Assembly (NCBI GenBank): GCA_014237405.1 | Contig: JABZFO010000146.1 | Coordinates: 28,642-92,641, forward strand | Length of the DNA stretch: 64,000 nucleotides | Reading direction: 5' to 3' | Origin: Desulfosarcina sp. | Lineage (GTDB): Bacteria > Desulfobacterota > Desulfobacteria > Desulfobacterales > Desulfosarcinaceae | In this document: positions 48,464-58,488 of the stretch, piece after piece | Numbering within the stretch: position 1 is the first letter of the stretch | Layout of the letters: the number at the start of each line of letters is the position of its first letter | Made by a program: the position numbers and the translations under genes | Notes under the pieces: generated by a model | Told to the model about the DNA's origin: nothing | Seen by the model: the letters and a program-made list of their open reading frames with translations, nothing else | Databases searched by the model: none

Positions 48464-49393
48464 ATGATGTTGGATGCCCAAAACCCCATCCTAAGACCCC
48501 TGCATGCCATACGGAGATTTTCCCATGATCGCAAATGCCAAAAAAAAACCTTTTTTAATCGGCCTCTGCCCATTCTCGCTTTAGCGATTGTGCTCCAACT
48601 GGCAGTCGCGGGCTATGCCCAGGAAAAAAAAGCGGTCAATTCCCTCGGCATGGAATTTGTGTTGATCCCCGCCGGCATGTTTATCATGGGAAGCCCAATT
48701 GACGAAGCCTACCGGGGTGTTTCCGAAATCCAGCATCAGGTCACCATCACTCGCCCATTTTACATGCAGACCACTGAGGTGACCGTGGACCAGTGGCGGG
48801 CGGTCATGGGAAAGCGGTTTCTGGCCCGGAAAAAAGGGTCCGGCGACATGCCGGTGGTCAAAGTATCTTGGCATGATTGTAACAAATTCATTCGCAAGCT
48901 GAATAAAATGACCGGTGATGTGTACCAGCTGCCCACCGAGGCCCAATGGGAGTACGTTGCCCGGGCCGGCAGCACGGACGCCTATTTCTGGGGCGCCCAG
49001 ATCGACTGCACCCGGGCCATGTTCGCCAACAATCCCATGAAGTACGACGGGTGTGTCTCCACAAACACTGCTTTGGGGCTGAAACTCGGCCGACCGGCAC
49101 CGGTGAAACGCTATCCCCCCAATGCCTGGGGGCTGTATGACATGCACGGCAATGCCTGGGAGTGGTGCGAGGACCGTTTCGATCAGTACGATGCCGTCTC
49201 GGTGGTCGATCCCTGCGAAACCGAATCGGGCCAAGACCGGGTGCGTCGCGGGGGGAGCTGGTTCGGTTCCGGCTATTCGTGCCGCAGCGCCAACCGCGCC
49301 TATGGCCACCCCATGAGCCGGCTGCAGAACACCGGCTTCCGACTGGTCATGGCATTGTCTGCCGGGCAAAACGACACTTCTCAGCCCCAATAA
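48464..49393 (+). CDS. Exported formylglycine-generating-enzyme-like (SUMF1) domain protein
   Basis: A 309-residue protein with an internal signal-type helix (LPILALAIVLQLAVAGYAQ) after a basic lead of about 30 residues. It has a SUMF1/FGE fold: GMEFVLIPAGMFIMGS, TTEVTVDQWRAVMG, YQLPTEAQWEYVARAGS, MHGNAWEWCEDRF, RRGGSWF and GFRLV. True FGE uses a cysteine pair or copper site to make formylglycine. Many bacterial homologues lack that activity and act as binding modules. An AAAGGTGAG site precedes the start. It lies between the cyclase and the transporter gene. Confidence 0.85.
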   Translation: MMLDAQNPILRPLHAIRRFSHDRKCQKKTFFNRPLPILALAIVLQLAVAGYAQEKKAVNSLGMEFVLIPAGMFIMGSPIDEAYRGVSEIQHQVTITRPFYMQTTEVTVDQWRAVMGKRFLARKKGSGDMPVVKVSWHDCNKFIRKLNKMTGDVYQLPTEAQWEYVARAGSTDAYFWGAQIDCTRAMFANNPMKYDGCVSTNTALGLKLGRPAPVKRYPPNAWGLYDMHGNAWEWCEDRFDQYDAVSVVDPCETESGQDRVRRGGSWFGSGYSCRSANRAYGHPMSRLQNTGFRLVMALSAGQNDTSQPQ

Positions 49394-49490
49394 CGTGGCG
49401 ACGCCTTTATGGACAACTATTCGACCAGTATCTACGGCCGTTTTCAACGGACTGGGGTGATGCCTTGCCGCTCGAAAGGGAAGATCCTCA

Positions 49491-50867
49491 TTGGCAATCC
49501 ATAAAAAAATAGGCCGCTGGTTCAATGTCCATGAAGAGGAGGTCGGCCTGTTCCTGTGGACGGCTGCCCTGCTGTTCCTGGTTCGCAGTTCGGGGATGTT
49601 TCTGAACAACTATGCCGAGACCGCCTTTCTAAAGCGCTACGGTGTAGAGTACATGCCCATCGTCAACATGATTAACGCGGTGATGACCTTCTTCGTCATG
49701 GGGGTCATGACCGGTTTCATGACACGCCTGCCCGGCGCTCGATTGCTGTCCCGTCTCTTCGTTTTTTGCGGCCTTTCCATGGCAGGCATCCGGGCCATCA
49801 TCCCGCTGGGGATCGACTTGGTCTATCCCGCCCTGTTCATGCTCAAGTCCCAGTATGAAGTCCTGTTGGCCCTGTTGTTCTGGAACCTGGCCAACGACTT
49901 GTTTAATACCCGACAGTCCAAGCGGCTCTTCCCGCTGATCACCGCCGGCGGGGTCATCGGTCAGATCCTGGGCAGTTTTGCCACCCCCCTGGTGGCCCGC
50001 TGGCTGCACCTGGACAACCTTCTGCTGGTCTACATGGTCACCGCCCTGGCCGGTGCCTGGGCGGTGCAGGCCATGGGAAGGCGGTATCCCACCCTGCTGT
50101 TCCAGAAGAAAGAAGGAGGTGGGAAAAAAAGGCGGTCCTCCATGATTGAGGAGTTCAAAACGGTCATTCCCATGATGAAATCCTCGGTGCTGGTGAAAAT
50201 ATTGGTGGTGCTCACCTTCATGCCCAATGTGGTGATCCCCATCATGAACTACCAGTTCAACTTTGCCGTGAACGAACAGTTCGCCACCGAATCGGGCCTC
50301 ATCGAATTCTTAAGTTATTTCAGGGGAGTGCTAAACATCATCAGTCTGGTGATCCTGCTCTTCGTGGGCAAGCTTTACGACCGCTTCGGGCTGCCCGTGG
50401 CCCTGATGTTTCACCCGTTCAACTACATGCTGGTGTTCATCACCTTTCTCTTTCGTTTTGATGCGTTGGCGGCCATGTATGCCCGCATGTCTTCCAATAT
50501 TATCCGGACCACCATCAACATCCCGGCTACTGCGGTGGTGACCGGTCTGTTCCCGGAATCCTACCGGGCCATGATCCGGCCTTTTCTCCGAGGCACTGTC
50601 GTCCGGATCGGTCTGTTTCTCGGATCCGGACTCATTTTGCTCTCCGACACCCTGTTCCACCCGCGCTACCTCTCCCTGGTGGCCATGCCCTTTGTTCTCG
50701 CCTGGGTGGTCACCCCCTTTATTCTCAAACGCCGGTATGCCGGCATCCTTTTAGACCTGGTTTCCGACGACAGAATCGATTTCGGCGTGCATCCGGAGAG
50801 AACCGCCTGTGGATCGGCCGGTTGCTCAAATCCATCTCCGTCCCGGATCTGGACACCCACTTGTTAG
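49491..50867 (+). CDS. ADP/ATP-translocase-like (NTT/MFS) transporter part (fragment 1 of 3)
   Basis: About 430 valid residues of a 12-helix transporter. The opening VGLFLWTAALLFLVRSSGMF and blocks such as LIEFLSYFRGVLNIISLVILL match the Npt/NTT-like transporters of environmental bacteria that carry C-terminal HEAT repeats. It starts with TTG at 49491. The frame is right to LLDLVSDDRIDF (about 50790) and then drifts. ENRLWIGRLLKSISVPD in the next frame takes over, with about 20-30 residues missing. The complete protein would span 49491-52550, about 1,020 residues or more. Confidence 0.8.
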   Translation: MAIHKKIGRWFNVHEEEVGLFLWTAALLFLVRSSGMFLNNYAETAFLKRYGVEYMPIVNMINAVMTFFVMGVMTGFMTRLPGARLLSRLFVFCGLSMAGIRAIIPLGIDLVYPALFMLKSQYEVLLALLFWNLANDLFNTRQSKRLFPLITAGGVIGQILGSFATPLVARWLHLDNLLLVYMVTALAGAWAVQAMGRRYPTLLFQKKEGGGKKRRSSMIEEFKTVIPMMKSSVLVKILVVLTFMPNVVIPIMNYQFNFAVNEQFATESGLIEFLSYFRGVLNIISLVILLFVGKLYDRFGLPVALMFHPFNYMLVFITFLFRFDALAAMYARMSSNIIRTTINIPATAVVTGLFPESYRAMIRPFLRGTVVRIGLFLGSGLILLSDTLFHPRYLSLVAMPFVLAWVVTPFILKRRYAGILLDLVSDDRIDFGVHPERTACGSAGCSNPSPSRIWTPTC

Positions 50868-51628
50868 CCGGCATCCGGGAGGAAGTGGACAGCCGTATCC
50901 GCATCGGGCTGATCGAACTGTTGCCGGACCATGCCGGTCCGGCGGCCGTTGAACCCTTCACCGAACTGATCAAGACAGGGGAGCCCGAACTGGCCATGGC
51001 CATGATCGATGCCGGCCACCGGATGTCACCGGAAACTTTTGCCCCTTTTAACCGACGCATTTATGCATCGTCCTTTCCTCTTGACGTCAAGGCCCATGCC
51101 GTGGGATCCCTTTATGCTCGGGACCCGGCCCGATTCGGCCCGCTTATCGAGGCGTGGCTGATGTCTGAAGATACCAGCACCCGCAGCCTCGGCATCATTG
51201 CTGCCGGGGTTTGCCGCGATATGCGTTTTGCGGACCGGCTGAAGATCCTTTTGTCGATGTCCGATGATGATGCCACGCTGCTTTTAGTCCTGGACAGCCT
51301 TTGCACCATCAACGTGACGGGCCTCAACCCCCTGGTAGTGCTCCGCCTGGGGGATCCGGATCCGAGCATGCGGCGCGCTGTGCTCGACGTCTACCAGATT
51401 GAAGATGAGGCCTCTTTGAAAAACGTGATTCCGCTGCTGGGGGATGATTCCGAGGACATTGCCGGGCTTGCCCGTGAGAAGATCAGGACCGCCGACTACC
51501 AGAACAGCCTGCGGCTGGTAAAATCCCTTTCGCTTCCCCAGAAAAGAGTGAGAGAAGCGCTGTTTAACCTGCTGGGGGCAGCTTCCCGGCGGGGCCCTGC
51601 AGGAGTTGCTGGCGGTCCATCTGGATGA
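50822..51628 (+). CDS. HEAT-repeat part of the NTT-like transporter (fragment 2 of 3)
   Basis: The frame opens upstream of the listed Met (ENRLWIGRLLKS from about 50803). It consists of tandem HEAT-like helical pairs: PDLDTHLLAGIREEVDSRIR, AMIDAGHRM, LVVLRLGDPDPSMRRAVLDV and IPLLGDDSEDIAGLAREKI. Valid reading ends at ALFNLLGA (about 51578), after which another frame resumes with GGALQELLAVHLDERV. HEAT repeats form a solenoid that probably relays the state of the C-terminal cNMP domain to the membrane part. Confidence 0.75.
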   Translation: MLKSISVPDLDTHLLAGIREEVDSRIRIGLIELLPDHAGPAAVEPFTELIKTGEPELAMAMIDAGHRMSPETFAPFNRRIYASSFPLDVKAHAVGSLYARDPARFGPLIEAWLMSEDTSTRSLGIIAAGVCRDMRFADRLKILLSMSDDDATLLLVLDSLCTINVTGLNPLVVLRLGDPDPSMRRAVLDVYQIEDEASLKNVIPLLGDDSEDIAGLAREKIRTADYQNSLRLVKSLSLPQKRVREALFNLLGAASRRGPAGVAGGPSG

Positions 51629-52550
51629 GCGGGTCTGGTTTACCCTGCAGACGACGCTGCGGGTACTGGCAGCCCAGGATCAATCGGGACGGATGCGTAT
51701 GATCGCCAGGAGCATCTTCTCGACGGACAAGCGCCAGCGGGCCAACAGCCTGGAGGTGATGGATGACATCCTGGACAAAAGCCTGGTTCGGTTGCTGACG
51801 CCGCTTTTCGATGACATGGATATCTCGGAGCGCATCGCTGCAGGACAAAGACTTTTCCCCAACGAATTGCAGGAGCCGACGACATGGGCGCTTTTTGACG
51901 GTCTGCTGATCAGCCGAAACTGGGTTTCCCTCGTGTTGACGCTCACCCTGATTCGGCAAATGGCGGTTTCGCCCGAAGATCCCACCCGCATCCTGGCACT
52001 TGCTGAACACAAAAATTCGCGCGTATCCCTTGCGGCAATAGAACTACTTAAAAAAACGGATTCCCCATCCGGGCAGGAGACAGCAATGGAAACAGCAACC
52101 TCGATTCCCTTGACCGATAAAATTTTACACCTTAAAAATATCGAGATTTTTACCGACCTGTCCATTAACGAACTGGCAGCCGTGGCCTCGGTCACTGAGG
52201 AGGCATTCTCTGACGAGGGGGATGTCGTCTTCCGGGAGGGGGCGCGGGGTGACACCCTGTTCCTGATAGTGGATGGCGAAGTGGCAGTGATCAAGGATTG
52301 CAATGCGGATAAGGAAATCGAGTTGGACAGTATCGGCAGCGGTGACTATTTTGGGGAGATGGCTCTGTTCGGCGACGATCGCCGCTCGGCAACGATCCGG
52401 GTAAAAAAGGCCGCCCGGTTTTTAACCCTTCACAAGCAGGAACTTCAGGAAATCGTACGCGAGTATCCCCAGATCGCTCTACATGTCTGCCGGGTGCTTA
52501 GTATGAGAATACGCCGCCTGCACGGCAAAATTTCCGACCAGAGCTGCTGA
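51606..52550 (+). CDS. HEAT/cyclic-nucleotide-binding part of the NTT-like transporter (fragment 3 of 3)
   Basis: The real reading begins near 51592 (GGALQELLAVHL). About 180 residues of HEAT-like helices lead to a cNMP-binding domain: IFTDLSINELAAVASV, FREGARGDTLFLIVDGEV and the phosphate-binding cassette GDYFGEMALFGDDRRSATIRV, with the conserved Glu and Arg for binding cAMP or cGMP. A nucleotide cyclase lies 3 kb upstream. The fragment ends correctly. About 35 residues are missing at the join with fragment 2. Confidence 0.78.
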   Translation: MLAVHLDERVWFTLQTTLRVLAAQDQSGRMRMIARSIFSTDKRQRANSLEVMDDILDKSLVRLLTPLFDDMDISERIAAGQRLFPNELQEPTTWALFDGLLISRNWVSLVLTLTLIRQMAVSPEDPTRILALAEHKNSRVSLAAIELLKKTDSPSGQETAMETATSIPLTDKILHLKNIEIFTDLSINELAAVASVTEEAFSDEGDVVFREGARGDTLFLIVDGEVAVIKDCNADKEIELDSIGSGDYFGEMALFGDDRRSATIRVKKAARFLTLHKQELQEIVREYPQIALHVCRVLSMRIRRLHGKISDQSC

Positions 52551-52718
52551 AAGCGCCACTGATCTTTTATCTGTGAGCATGCCGCCAACGCTTTTGTTTC
52601 TACAAACGATCACCCTACCAACAGATAGACCGAAAATTGACTTTGTTCATGTAGATTGGTACTCTCCTGGCCTAAGGGCCGCGGCCCTGATTGATAGGAT
52701 TTTAACTGGATATGACCG

Positions 52719-53120
52719 ATGAAGAATAAGCGAAAGCCCCTTTTCAGACATCCGAAGATTGTTATTTCTCCATGTGGTTTTGGCCATGGGATCTTTACGA
52801 CAACGTTTATCCCCGCGGATACCACCCTTGAAGAGTGCCCTTATCTTCGGATAAAAGATGACGAATGCACCGGTGCCCTTGATGACTATGTGTTCAATCT
52901 GGAATCAGCGGAAGAAAACGGCCAATCGGATTATTATTCCCTGGTGCTTGGCTGGGGAAGCCTGTTCAACCATTCCTACGATCACAATACTGAATACTGG
53001 CACGATACGGACCGTGATCTGATTGTGTTCTACACAATCAAAGCGGTCACCTCCGGTAAACAGCTTTTTGTTAATTACGGTAAAGAATGGTGGGAATCAA
53101 GAGAATTGGCTCCTGAATAG
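52719..53120 (+). CDS. SET-domain protein (predicted protein methyltransferase)
   Basis: A 133-residue protein with the SET core: an opening FGHGIFTTTFIPADTTLEECP (compare GRGVFA...I..G..IE), GWGSLFNHSYDHNTEY (the pseudo-knot NHS motif), a YTIKAVTSGKQLFVNYG strand and the GKEWW end. Such single-domain bacterial SET proteins probably methylate lysines on proteins using S-adenosylmethionine, but targets are rarely known. It stands alone between the transporter and the acyl-CoA ligase. Confidence 0.85.
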   Translation: MKNKRKPLFRHPKIVISPCGFGHGIFTTTFIPADTTLEECPYLRIKDDECTGALDDYVFNLESAEENGQSDYYSLVLGWGSLFNHSYDHNTEYWHDTDRDLIVFYTIKAVTSGKQLFVNYGKEWWESRELAPE

Positions 53121-53148
53121 AGAGCCATGGGCCGATGCCTTCCCCGAT

Positions 53149-53170
53149 AGGATTCGAGGGGATCAAGGGA
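53149..53170. repeat. Single copy of the GGATTCGAGG/GGATCAAGG repeat (family C)
   Basis: AGGATTCGAGGGGATCAAGG matches units of the arrays at 4903-4937 and 5045-5071. It lies between the SET gene and the acyl-CoA ligase start. Confidence 0.5.
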
Positions 53171-53199
53171 AATGCTTAAGAATGACACAGGGAGGAGCC

Positions 53200-54999
53200 A
53201 TGTACACGTTGGACAAACCGGATAATTTGGTGGAAATGTTTGCGCAAAGTGTGGACAGGTTCGGCGGCAATCTTTGGATGGGAACGAAGAACAGGGCGAA
53301 GGACGGCTACGACTGGGTGACCTACGACCAGGTGGCCCGACGAATCACGAATCTTCGCGGCGGCTTGGCACACCTGGGTATTCAGAAAGGCGATGCGGTC
53401 GGCATCATCGCCAACAACCGCGTGGCGTGGCCCGTGGCCTGCTATGCTACTTACAGCCTTGCCGGGCGCTATGTGCCCATGTATGAAGCCGAGCTGGAAA
53501 AAACCTGGAAGTATATTATCGAGGATGCGGCGGTTCGGGTGCTTTTTGTTTCCAGACCGGAGATTCTGGCCAAGGTGAAAGGCTGGCCTGAGGAGATCGA
53601 GACCCTGGACCATGTGGTCCTCATCGAGGGGCAGGGTGAGGGAACCATGGAGGCGCTGGAGCGGTATGGAAAAGAACACCCCGCCCCAGCAGTTTACCCG
53701 GATGCGGACGACATCGCCGGCCTGATCTATACCTCGGGCACTACGGGCGCTCCCAAAGGTGTATTACTCTCCCACGGCAATCTAACCAGCAATGTCCACG
53801 CCGCTACCAAAGCCTACCCCCAGCTGGATGAGAACCTGCGGACCCTCTCTTTTCTTCCCTGGGCGCACTCCTATGGACAGACGGCCGAGCTGCATTTTCT
53901 CATGCGACTGGGTGGCTCCACCGGGTTTGCGGAAGGTCCCCTGACCATCGTTGACGATCTGGCGCTGGTCAAACCGACCTTTCTCATCGCCGTGCCCCGC
54001 ATCTTCAACCGGGTGTACGACGGTCTGAACACGAAGATGAACGAGCAGGGCGGGTTGGCCAAGAAACTGTTCGACATGGGCGTCAATGCCGGGATCGAGC
54101 GGCGGCGATTGAAAAAGGAAGGCCGGACCAGTTTGGTCAATAATCTGAAACTGAAAATCGCCGATGCCATTGTGTTCAAGAAAATCCGAGAAAAGTTCGG
54201 CGGCCGGCTCATGTATTCGCTGAGTTCCAGTGCGGCGCTGAGTCCCCACATTTCAGAATTCTTCGAAGATGTGGGCATTCCCGTATACGAAGCGTGGGGA
54301 ATGACCGAACTGTCGCCGGCGGGCACCATCAACAGCCTGCAGCACAACAAACTGGGCAGTGCCGGCAGACCCATCGACAAGGTTCGCCTGGTGATTGACA
54401 AGACCTTTGACAGCGACAACCCGGAAGAGGGTGAGCTGATCGTTTACGGCCCCAACGTCATGAAGGGCTATCACAACAAACCCGAGGAGACCCGGGCCAC
54501 CATGACCGAGGACGGTGGGCTCCGCACCGGAGACCGGGCCTATATCGACGAAGACGGGTACCTGCACATCACCGGCCGCATCAAGGAGCAGTTCAAACTG
54601 GAAAACGGCAAGTTCGTTTCTCCGGCCACCATGGAAGAGGAGATCAAGCTGCTGCCCTGCGTGGAGCATACAATGATCTATGGGCTCAACCGGCCGTTTA
54701 CCGTAGGCCTCGTTTTTCCGGACTTCATCGTCATGGACAAACTGGCCCGGCAGAACGGGTGGCCCGCGGAGCCTGCGGCCATGGTTGCCGATGATGCGTT
54801 CAAGGCGTATATCGAAAGCAAGATCCTCGGCAGTCTGAAAGGCAAATTCGGGTCCTACGAGATTCCGAAAAAGTTCATTATCCTCAGTGAAGGCTTTTCT
54901 ATCGACAACGGCATGCTCACCCAGACCTTCAAGCTCAAACGCCGCGAGGTGCTCAAAGCGTATCAGCCGATGATCGAAGAGGCGTACCGGAAGAAATAG
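53200..54999 (+). CDS. Long-chain acyl-CoA synthetase (AMP-forming)
   Basis: A protein of about 599 residues of the ANL adenylating family. The A3 P-loop is IYTSGTTGAPKGVLLSH, A5 is YEAWGMTELSP, A7 LRTGDRAYIDEDGYL, A8 GRIKEQFKLENGKFVSP and the final catalytic-lysine region EIPKKFIIL...TQTFKLKR. It activates fatty acids to acyl-CoA, fitting a beta-oxidising sulfate reducer. The track ORF begins inside the SET gene. The ATG at 53200 follows GGAGGAG directly and gives the normal N-terminus (LVEMFAQSVDRFGGN). Confidence 0.93.
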   Translation: MYTLDKPDNLVEMFAQSVDRFGGNLWMGTKNRAKDGYDWVTYDQVARRITNLRGGLAHLGIQKGDAVGIIANNRVAWPVACYATYSLAGRYVPMYEAELEKTWKYIIEDAAVRVLFVSRPEILAKVKGWPEEIETLDHVVLIEGQGEGTMEALERYGKEHPAPAVYPDADDIAGLIYTSGTTGAPKGVLLSHGNLTSNVHAATKAYPQLDENLRTLSFLPWAHSYGQTAELHFLMRLGGSTGFAEGPLTIVDDLALVKPTFLIAVPRIFNRVYDGLNTKMNEQGGLAKKLFDMGVNAGIERRRLKKEGRTSLVNNLKLKIADAIVFKKIREKFGGRLMYSLSSSAALSPHISEFFEDVGIPVYEAWGMTELSPAGTINSLQHNKLGSAGRPIDKVRLVIDKTFDSDNPEEGELIVYGPNVMKGYHNKPEETRATMTEDGGLRTGDRAYIDEDGYLHITGRIKEQFKLENGKFVSPATMEEEIKLLPCVEHTMIYGLNRPFTVGLVFPDFIVMDKLARQNGWPAEPAAMVADDAFKAYIESKILGSLKGKFGSYEIPKKFIILSEGFSIDNGMLTQTFKLKRREVLKAYQPMIEEAYRKK

Positions 55000-55161
55000 A
55001 AGTTCCTGTAAAGGACGCGGGGTCACCCATTAAAGGGCGCCCCTTTGATTTCAACTGCCTATGCCGTTTTTTTATCCGTTGCACATTACTGGATATTTTT
55101 TTATTGTCCCCTTATGGCATTGAATCTTGTACCCTATTTTGTACCCAGCGAAAAAAGGCAA

Positions 55162-55196
55162 GAAAAAAGGGCTTGCATTGGATTTGCAAGCCCTTT
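55162..55196 (-). terminator. Terminator downstream of tRNA-Pro
   Basis: AGGGCTTGCA (55168-55177) pairs with TGCAAGCCCT (55185-55194) around a 7-nt loop. On the minus strand it is followed by a T6 run. The plus-strand side also ends TTATTTCTTTTT, so it may stop the acyl-CoA ligase transcript too. Confidence 0.8.
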
Positions 55197-55213
55197 ATTT
55201 CTTTTTAAAAAAC

Positions 55214-55290
<77 letters not shown>

Positions 55291-55303
55291 ACAAGAAGGC
55301 AAA

Positions 55304-55332
55304 CTTTTAGCATCATCATCAACCAGTGTCAA
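55304..55332 (-). promoter_or_regulatory. Sigma-70 promoter of tRNA-Pro
   Basis: On the minus strand TTGACA (55332-55327) and TAAAAG (55309-55304) have a 17-bp spacer. The start point would lie about 7 bp before the tRNA. The -35 box shares bases with the plus-strand AAGGAGG site of the downstream carboxypeptidase gene. Confidence 0.7.
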
Positions 55333-55351
55333 GGAGGCACAAGCAAAAAAA

Positions 55352-56278
55352 GTGAACCCCCAGAGCCATTCTGAACCGGCGCTGCCCCGGGCCCTGAAAC
55401 CCGGCGACACCCTAGGCATTGTCGCACCGGCCAGCCCCTTTGACCGACAATCATTTGATGCCGGCGTCCGGGGCCTGGAATCCATGGGCTTCAACCTCGT
55501 CATTCCAGAGGATATTTTTAATAAAAACGGCTATATGGCAGGTTCAGACCAGCGCCGGGCGGATCTGTTGAACCGGCTGTTTGCCGACCCTGACATTGAC
55601 GGCATCATCTGTGCCCGCGGGGGATACGGCGCCATGCGAGTCCTGCCGCTGCTGGACGCGGATGCCATATCCCACCATCCCAAGGTGTTTGTCGGATTCA
55701 GCGACATCACGGTGCTGTTGGGTTTTCTGGTGGAGCGCTGCCGTATGGTGGCGTTTCACGGACCCACGGTCACCACCTTGGGCAACGGTGATCCCTCGAC
55801 CCGGAACCGTTTCTTGTCGGCGCTGACAAAACCGGCACCGCTGTCTCTTGCAGCTGCGTCGAACCATGTGATTCAAGCCGGCAGTGCCACAGGGCGGTTC
55901 TTTTGCGGGAACCTGACCTTGTTTTGCCACCTGACGGGCACCCCGTTTCAGCCGGATTTCAGCGGCTGCATTCTGCTCATCGAAGACCAGGGGGAGGCGC
56001 CCTATCGCATCGACCGCATGCTGACCCAGATGATGCTGGCCGGCTGTTTCGACGGGTTGGCCGGACTGGCCTTGGGGGCGTTTACCAACTGTGGATCAGT
56101 CGAGGAGATTCACCGCATCGTCTCCGACCGGCTGGGCCGGCTGAATATTCCCATTCTGGCCGGATTTGACGTTGGCCACGAAGCGGTAAACATGACCCTG
56201 CCTGTGGGATTGCCTGTACTAATGAACACCAGCTCTGGAACGTTGACCTTTACAGGTCCCGCCGTCGGGTGGCAGTAA
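55352..56278 (+). CDS. LD-carboxypeptidase (peptidase S66)
   Basis: A protein of about 308 residues. The track ORF starts at 55127 and crosses the tRNA, which is impossible. The GTG at 55352 (VNPQSHSEPALPRALKPGD) has an AAGGAGG site 14 nt upstream. The family landmarks are LGIVAPASPFD, ARGGYGAMRVLPLLD, GFSDITVLLG (usual nucleophile region), RFFCGNLTLFCHLTGTP, LLIEDQGEAPYRIDRML and GFDVGHEAVNMTLPVG. It trims the terminal D-Ala from murein tetrapeptides in the cytoplasm, aiding recycling. A beta-lactamase-fold gene follows by 6 bp. Confidence 0.88.
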   Translation: MNPQSHSEPALPRALKPGDTLGIVAPASPFDRQSFDAGVRGLESMGFNLVIPEDIFNKNGYMAGSDQRRADLLNRLFADPDIDGIICARGGYGAMRVLPLLDADAISHHPKVFVGFSDITVLLGFLVERCRMVAFHGPTVTTLGNGDPSTRNRFLSALTKPAPLSLAAASNHVIQAGSATGRFFCGNLTLFCHLTGTPFQPDFSGCILLIEDQGEAPYRIDRMLTQMMLAGCFDGLAGLALGAFTNCGSVEEIHRIVSDRLGRLNIPILAGFDVGHEAVNMTLPVGLPVLMNTSSGTLTFTGPAVGWQ

Positions 56279-56284
56279 CCTGCG

Positions 56285-57364
56285 ATGAATACCAACTCCG
56301 TTCACGATCTGATGCAGCAGGGCCTCCGGGAAAAGGTCTTTCCCGGAGCGGTGCTGCTGGTGGGCAAAGGCGAGCCGCCGCTTTTTTTCAAGGCCTATGG
56401 CAAGGCCAACCTGTTCTCAGGCCTTCCCATGACCCGGGAAACCGTGTTTGATCTGGCATCGCTGACCAAGCCCCTGGCCACCACCCTGGCGGTGGCCAGA
56501 CTGGCTGATCAGGGGCGGATCGGTTTGGACCAACCGGTGGCGGGATGGCTTCCTGAACTGGCCGGCAGCGACAAAGCGACGATTACTGTCCGCCAGCTGC
56601 TTTGCCATCAAAGCGGGTTTCCCGCCCACCGCCTTTTCTACATGACGCTCAAATCCCTCGCGCCGAGGGAGCGCAAATCTGCTGTGCTGGACCTGCTGAA
56701 GCACGCACCACTGGCGTACCAACCAGGAGAAACGACCCTATACAGCGATCTGGGCTTCATGCTGCTGTGCCGGCTGGTTGAAGCGGTGGCCGGTTGCCCC
56801 ATGAATCACTTTTTAAAGGTCGAAATCTATGACCCAGTGGGATTGAACGATCTCTTTTTCGTGGATCTCACATCCAACCAGCGGCCCCACAGACCGTATG
56901 CCGCCACAGAGCTTTGCCCGGTGCGAAACCGGTTGCTGGTCGGCGAGGTGCATGATGATAACGCCTGGTTTGCCGGGGGCATTGATGGGCACGCCGGCCT
57001 GTTCGGCACGGCCGAGGCTGTTTTTCAGCTCCTGCGATTTCTTATTGCGGACTTTCGGGGCCGTGTGTCAACATCTATTTTTTCAAGGCAAATACTCTCC
57101 GAAGTCTTCCACGGAGTAGAGAAAAACCCATTGCCGCTGGGCTTTGACCGCCCGTCGGTGCAAAACTCCAGTGCGGGCCGTTATTTTTCTGCCAACACCG
57201 TTGGGCATCTGGGATTTACCGGTGTCTCCTTCTGGATGGATCTGGAGAAAGACTTCTCTATCATTTTGCTTACCAACCGGGTGCACCCCTTCCGTTGGAA
57301 TAGCCGGCTGGGTCAATTCCGTCCCAATATCCACGATCGGATCATGGAACATTTTGAAATATAA
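56285..57364 (+). CDS. Class C beta-lactamase-fold serine hydrolase
   Basis: A 359-residue protein without a signal peptide, so probably cytoplasmic. The active site SxxK is in FDLASLTKPLATTL. The second motif is YSD in ETTLYSDLGFMLL and the third HLG in NTVGHLGFTGV. Such proteins are esterases, D-Ala-D-Ala carboxypeptidases or peptide hydrolases, rarely true beta-lactamases. Its position just after the S66 peptidase and before mreB suggests a peptidoglycan-recycling role. Confidence 0.87.
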   Translation: MNTNSVHDLMQQGLREKVFPGAVLLVGKGEPPLFFKAYGKANLFSGLPMTRETVFDLASLTKPLATTLAVARLADQGRIGLDQPVAGWLPELAGSDKATITVRQLLCHQSGFPAHRLFYMTLKSLAPRERKSAVLDLLKHAPLAYQPGETTLYSDLGFMLLCRLVEAVAGCPMNHFLKVEIYDPVGLNDLFFVDLTSNQRPHRPYAATELCPVRNRLLVGEVHDDNAWFAGGIDGHAGLFGTAEAVFQLLRFLIADFRGRVSTSIFSRQILSEVFHGVEKNPLPLGFDRPSVQNSSAGRYFSANTVGHLGFTGVSFWMDLEKDFSIILLTNRVHPFRWNSRLGQFRPNIHDRIMEHFEI

Positions 57365-57433
57365 TCGGATTAAACCTGATTTCAACAAATTAAGTCTTGA
57401 AATCACAGGCTATTTCTGGTACCCGTTCGGTGA

Positions 57434-58480
<1,047 letters not shown>

Positions 58481-58488
58481 CGGGTACC

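Noticed and set aside
53023-53199. N-terminal extension of the acyl-CoA ligase ORF
   Set aside because: It overlaps the SET gene in another frame. The ATG at 53200 has a GGAGGAG site and the family's normal N-terminus.
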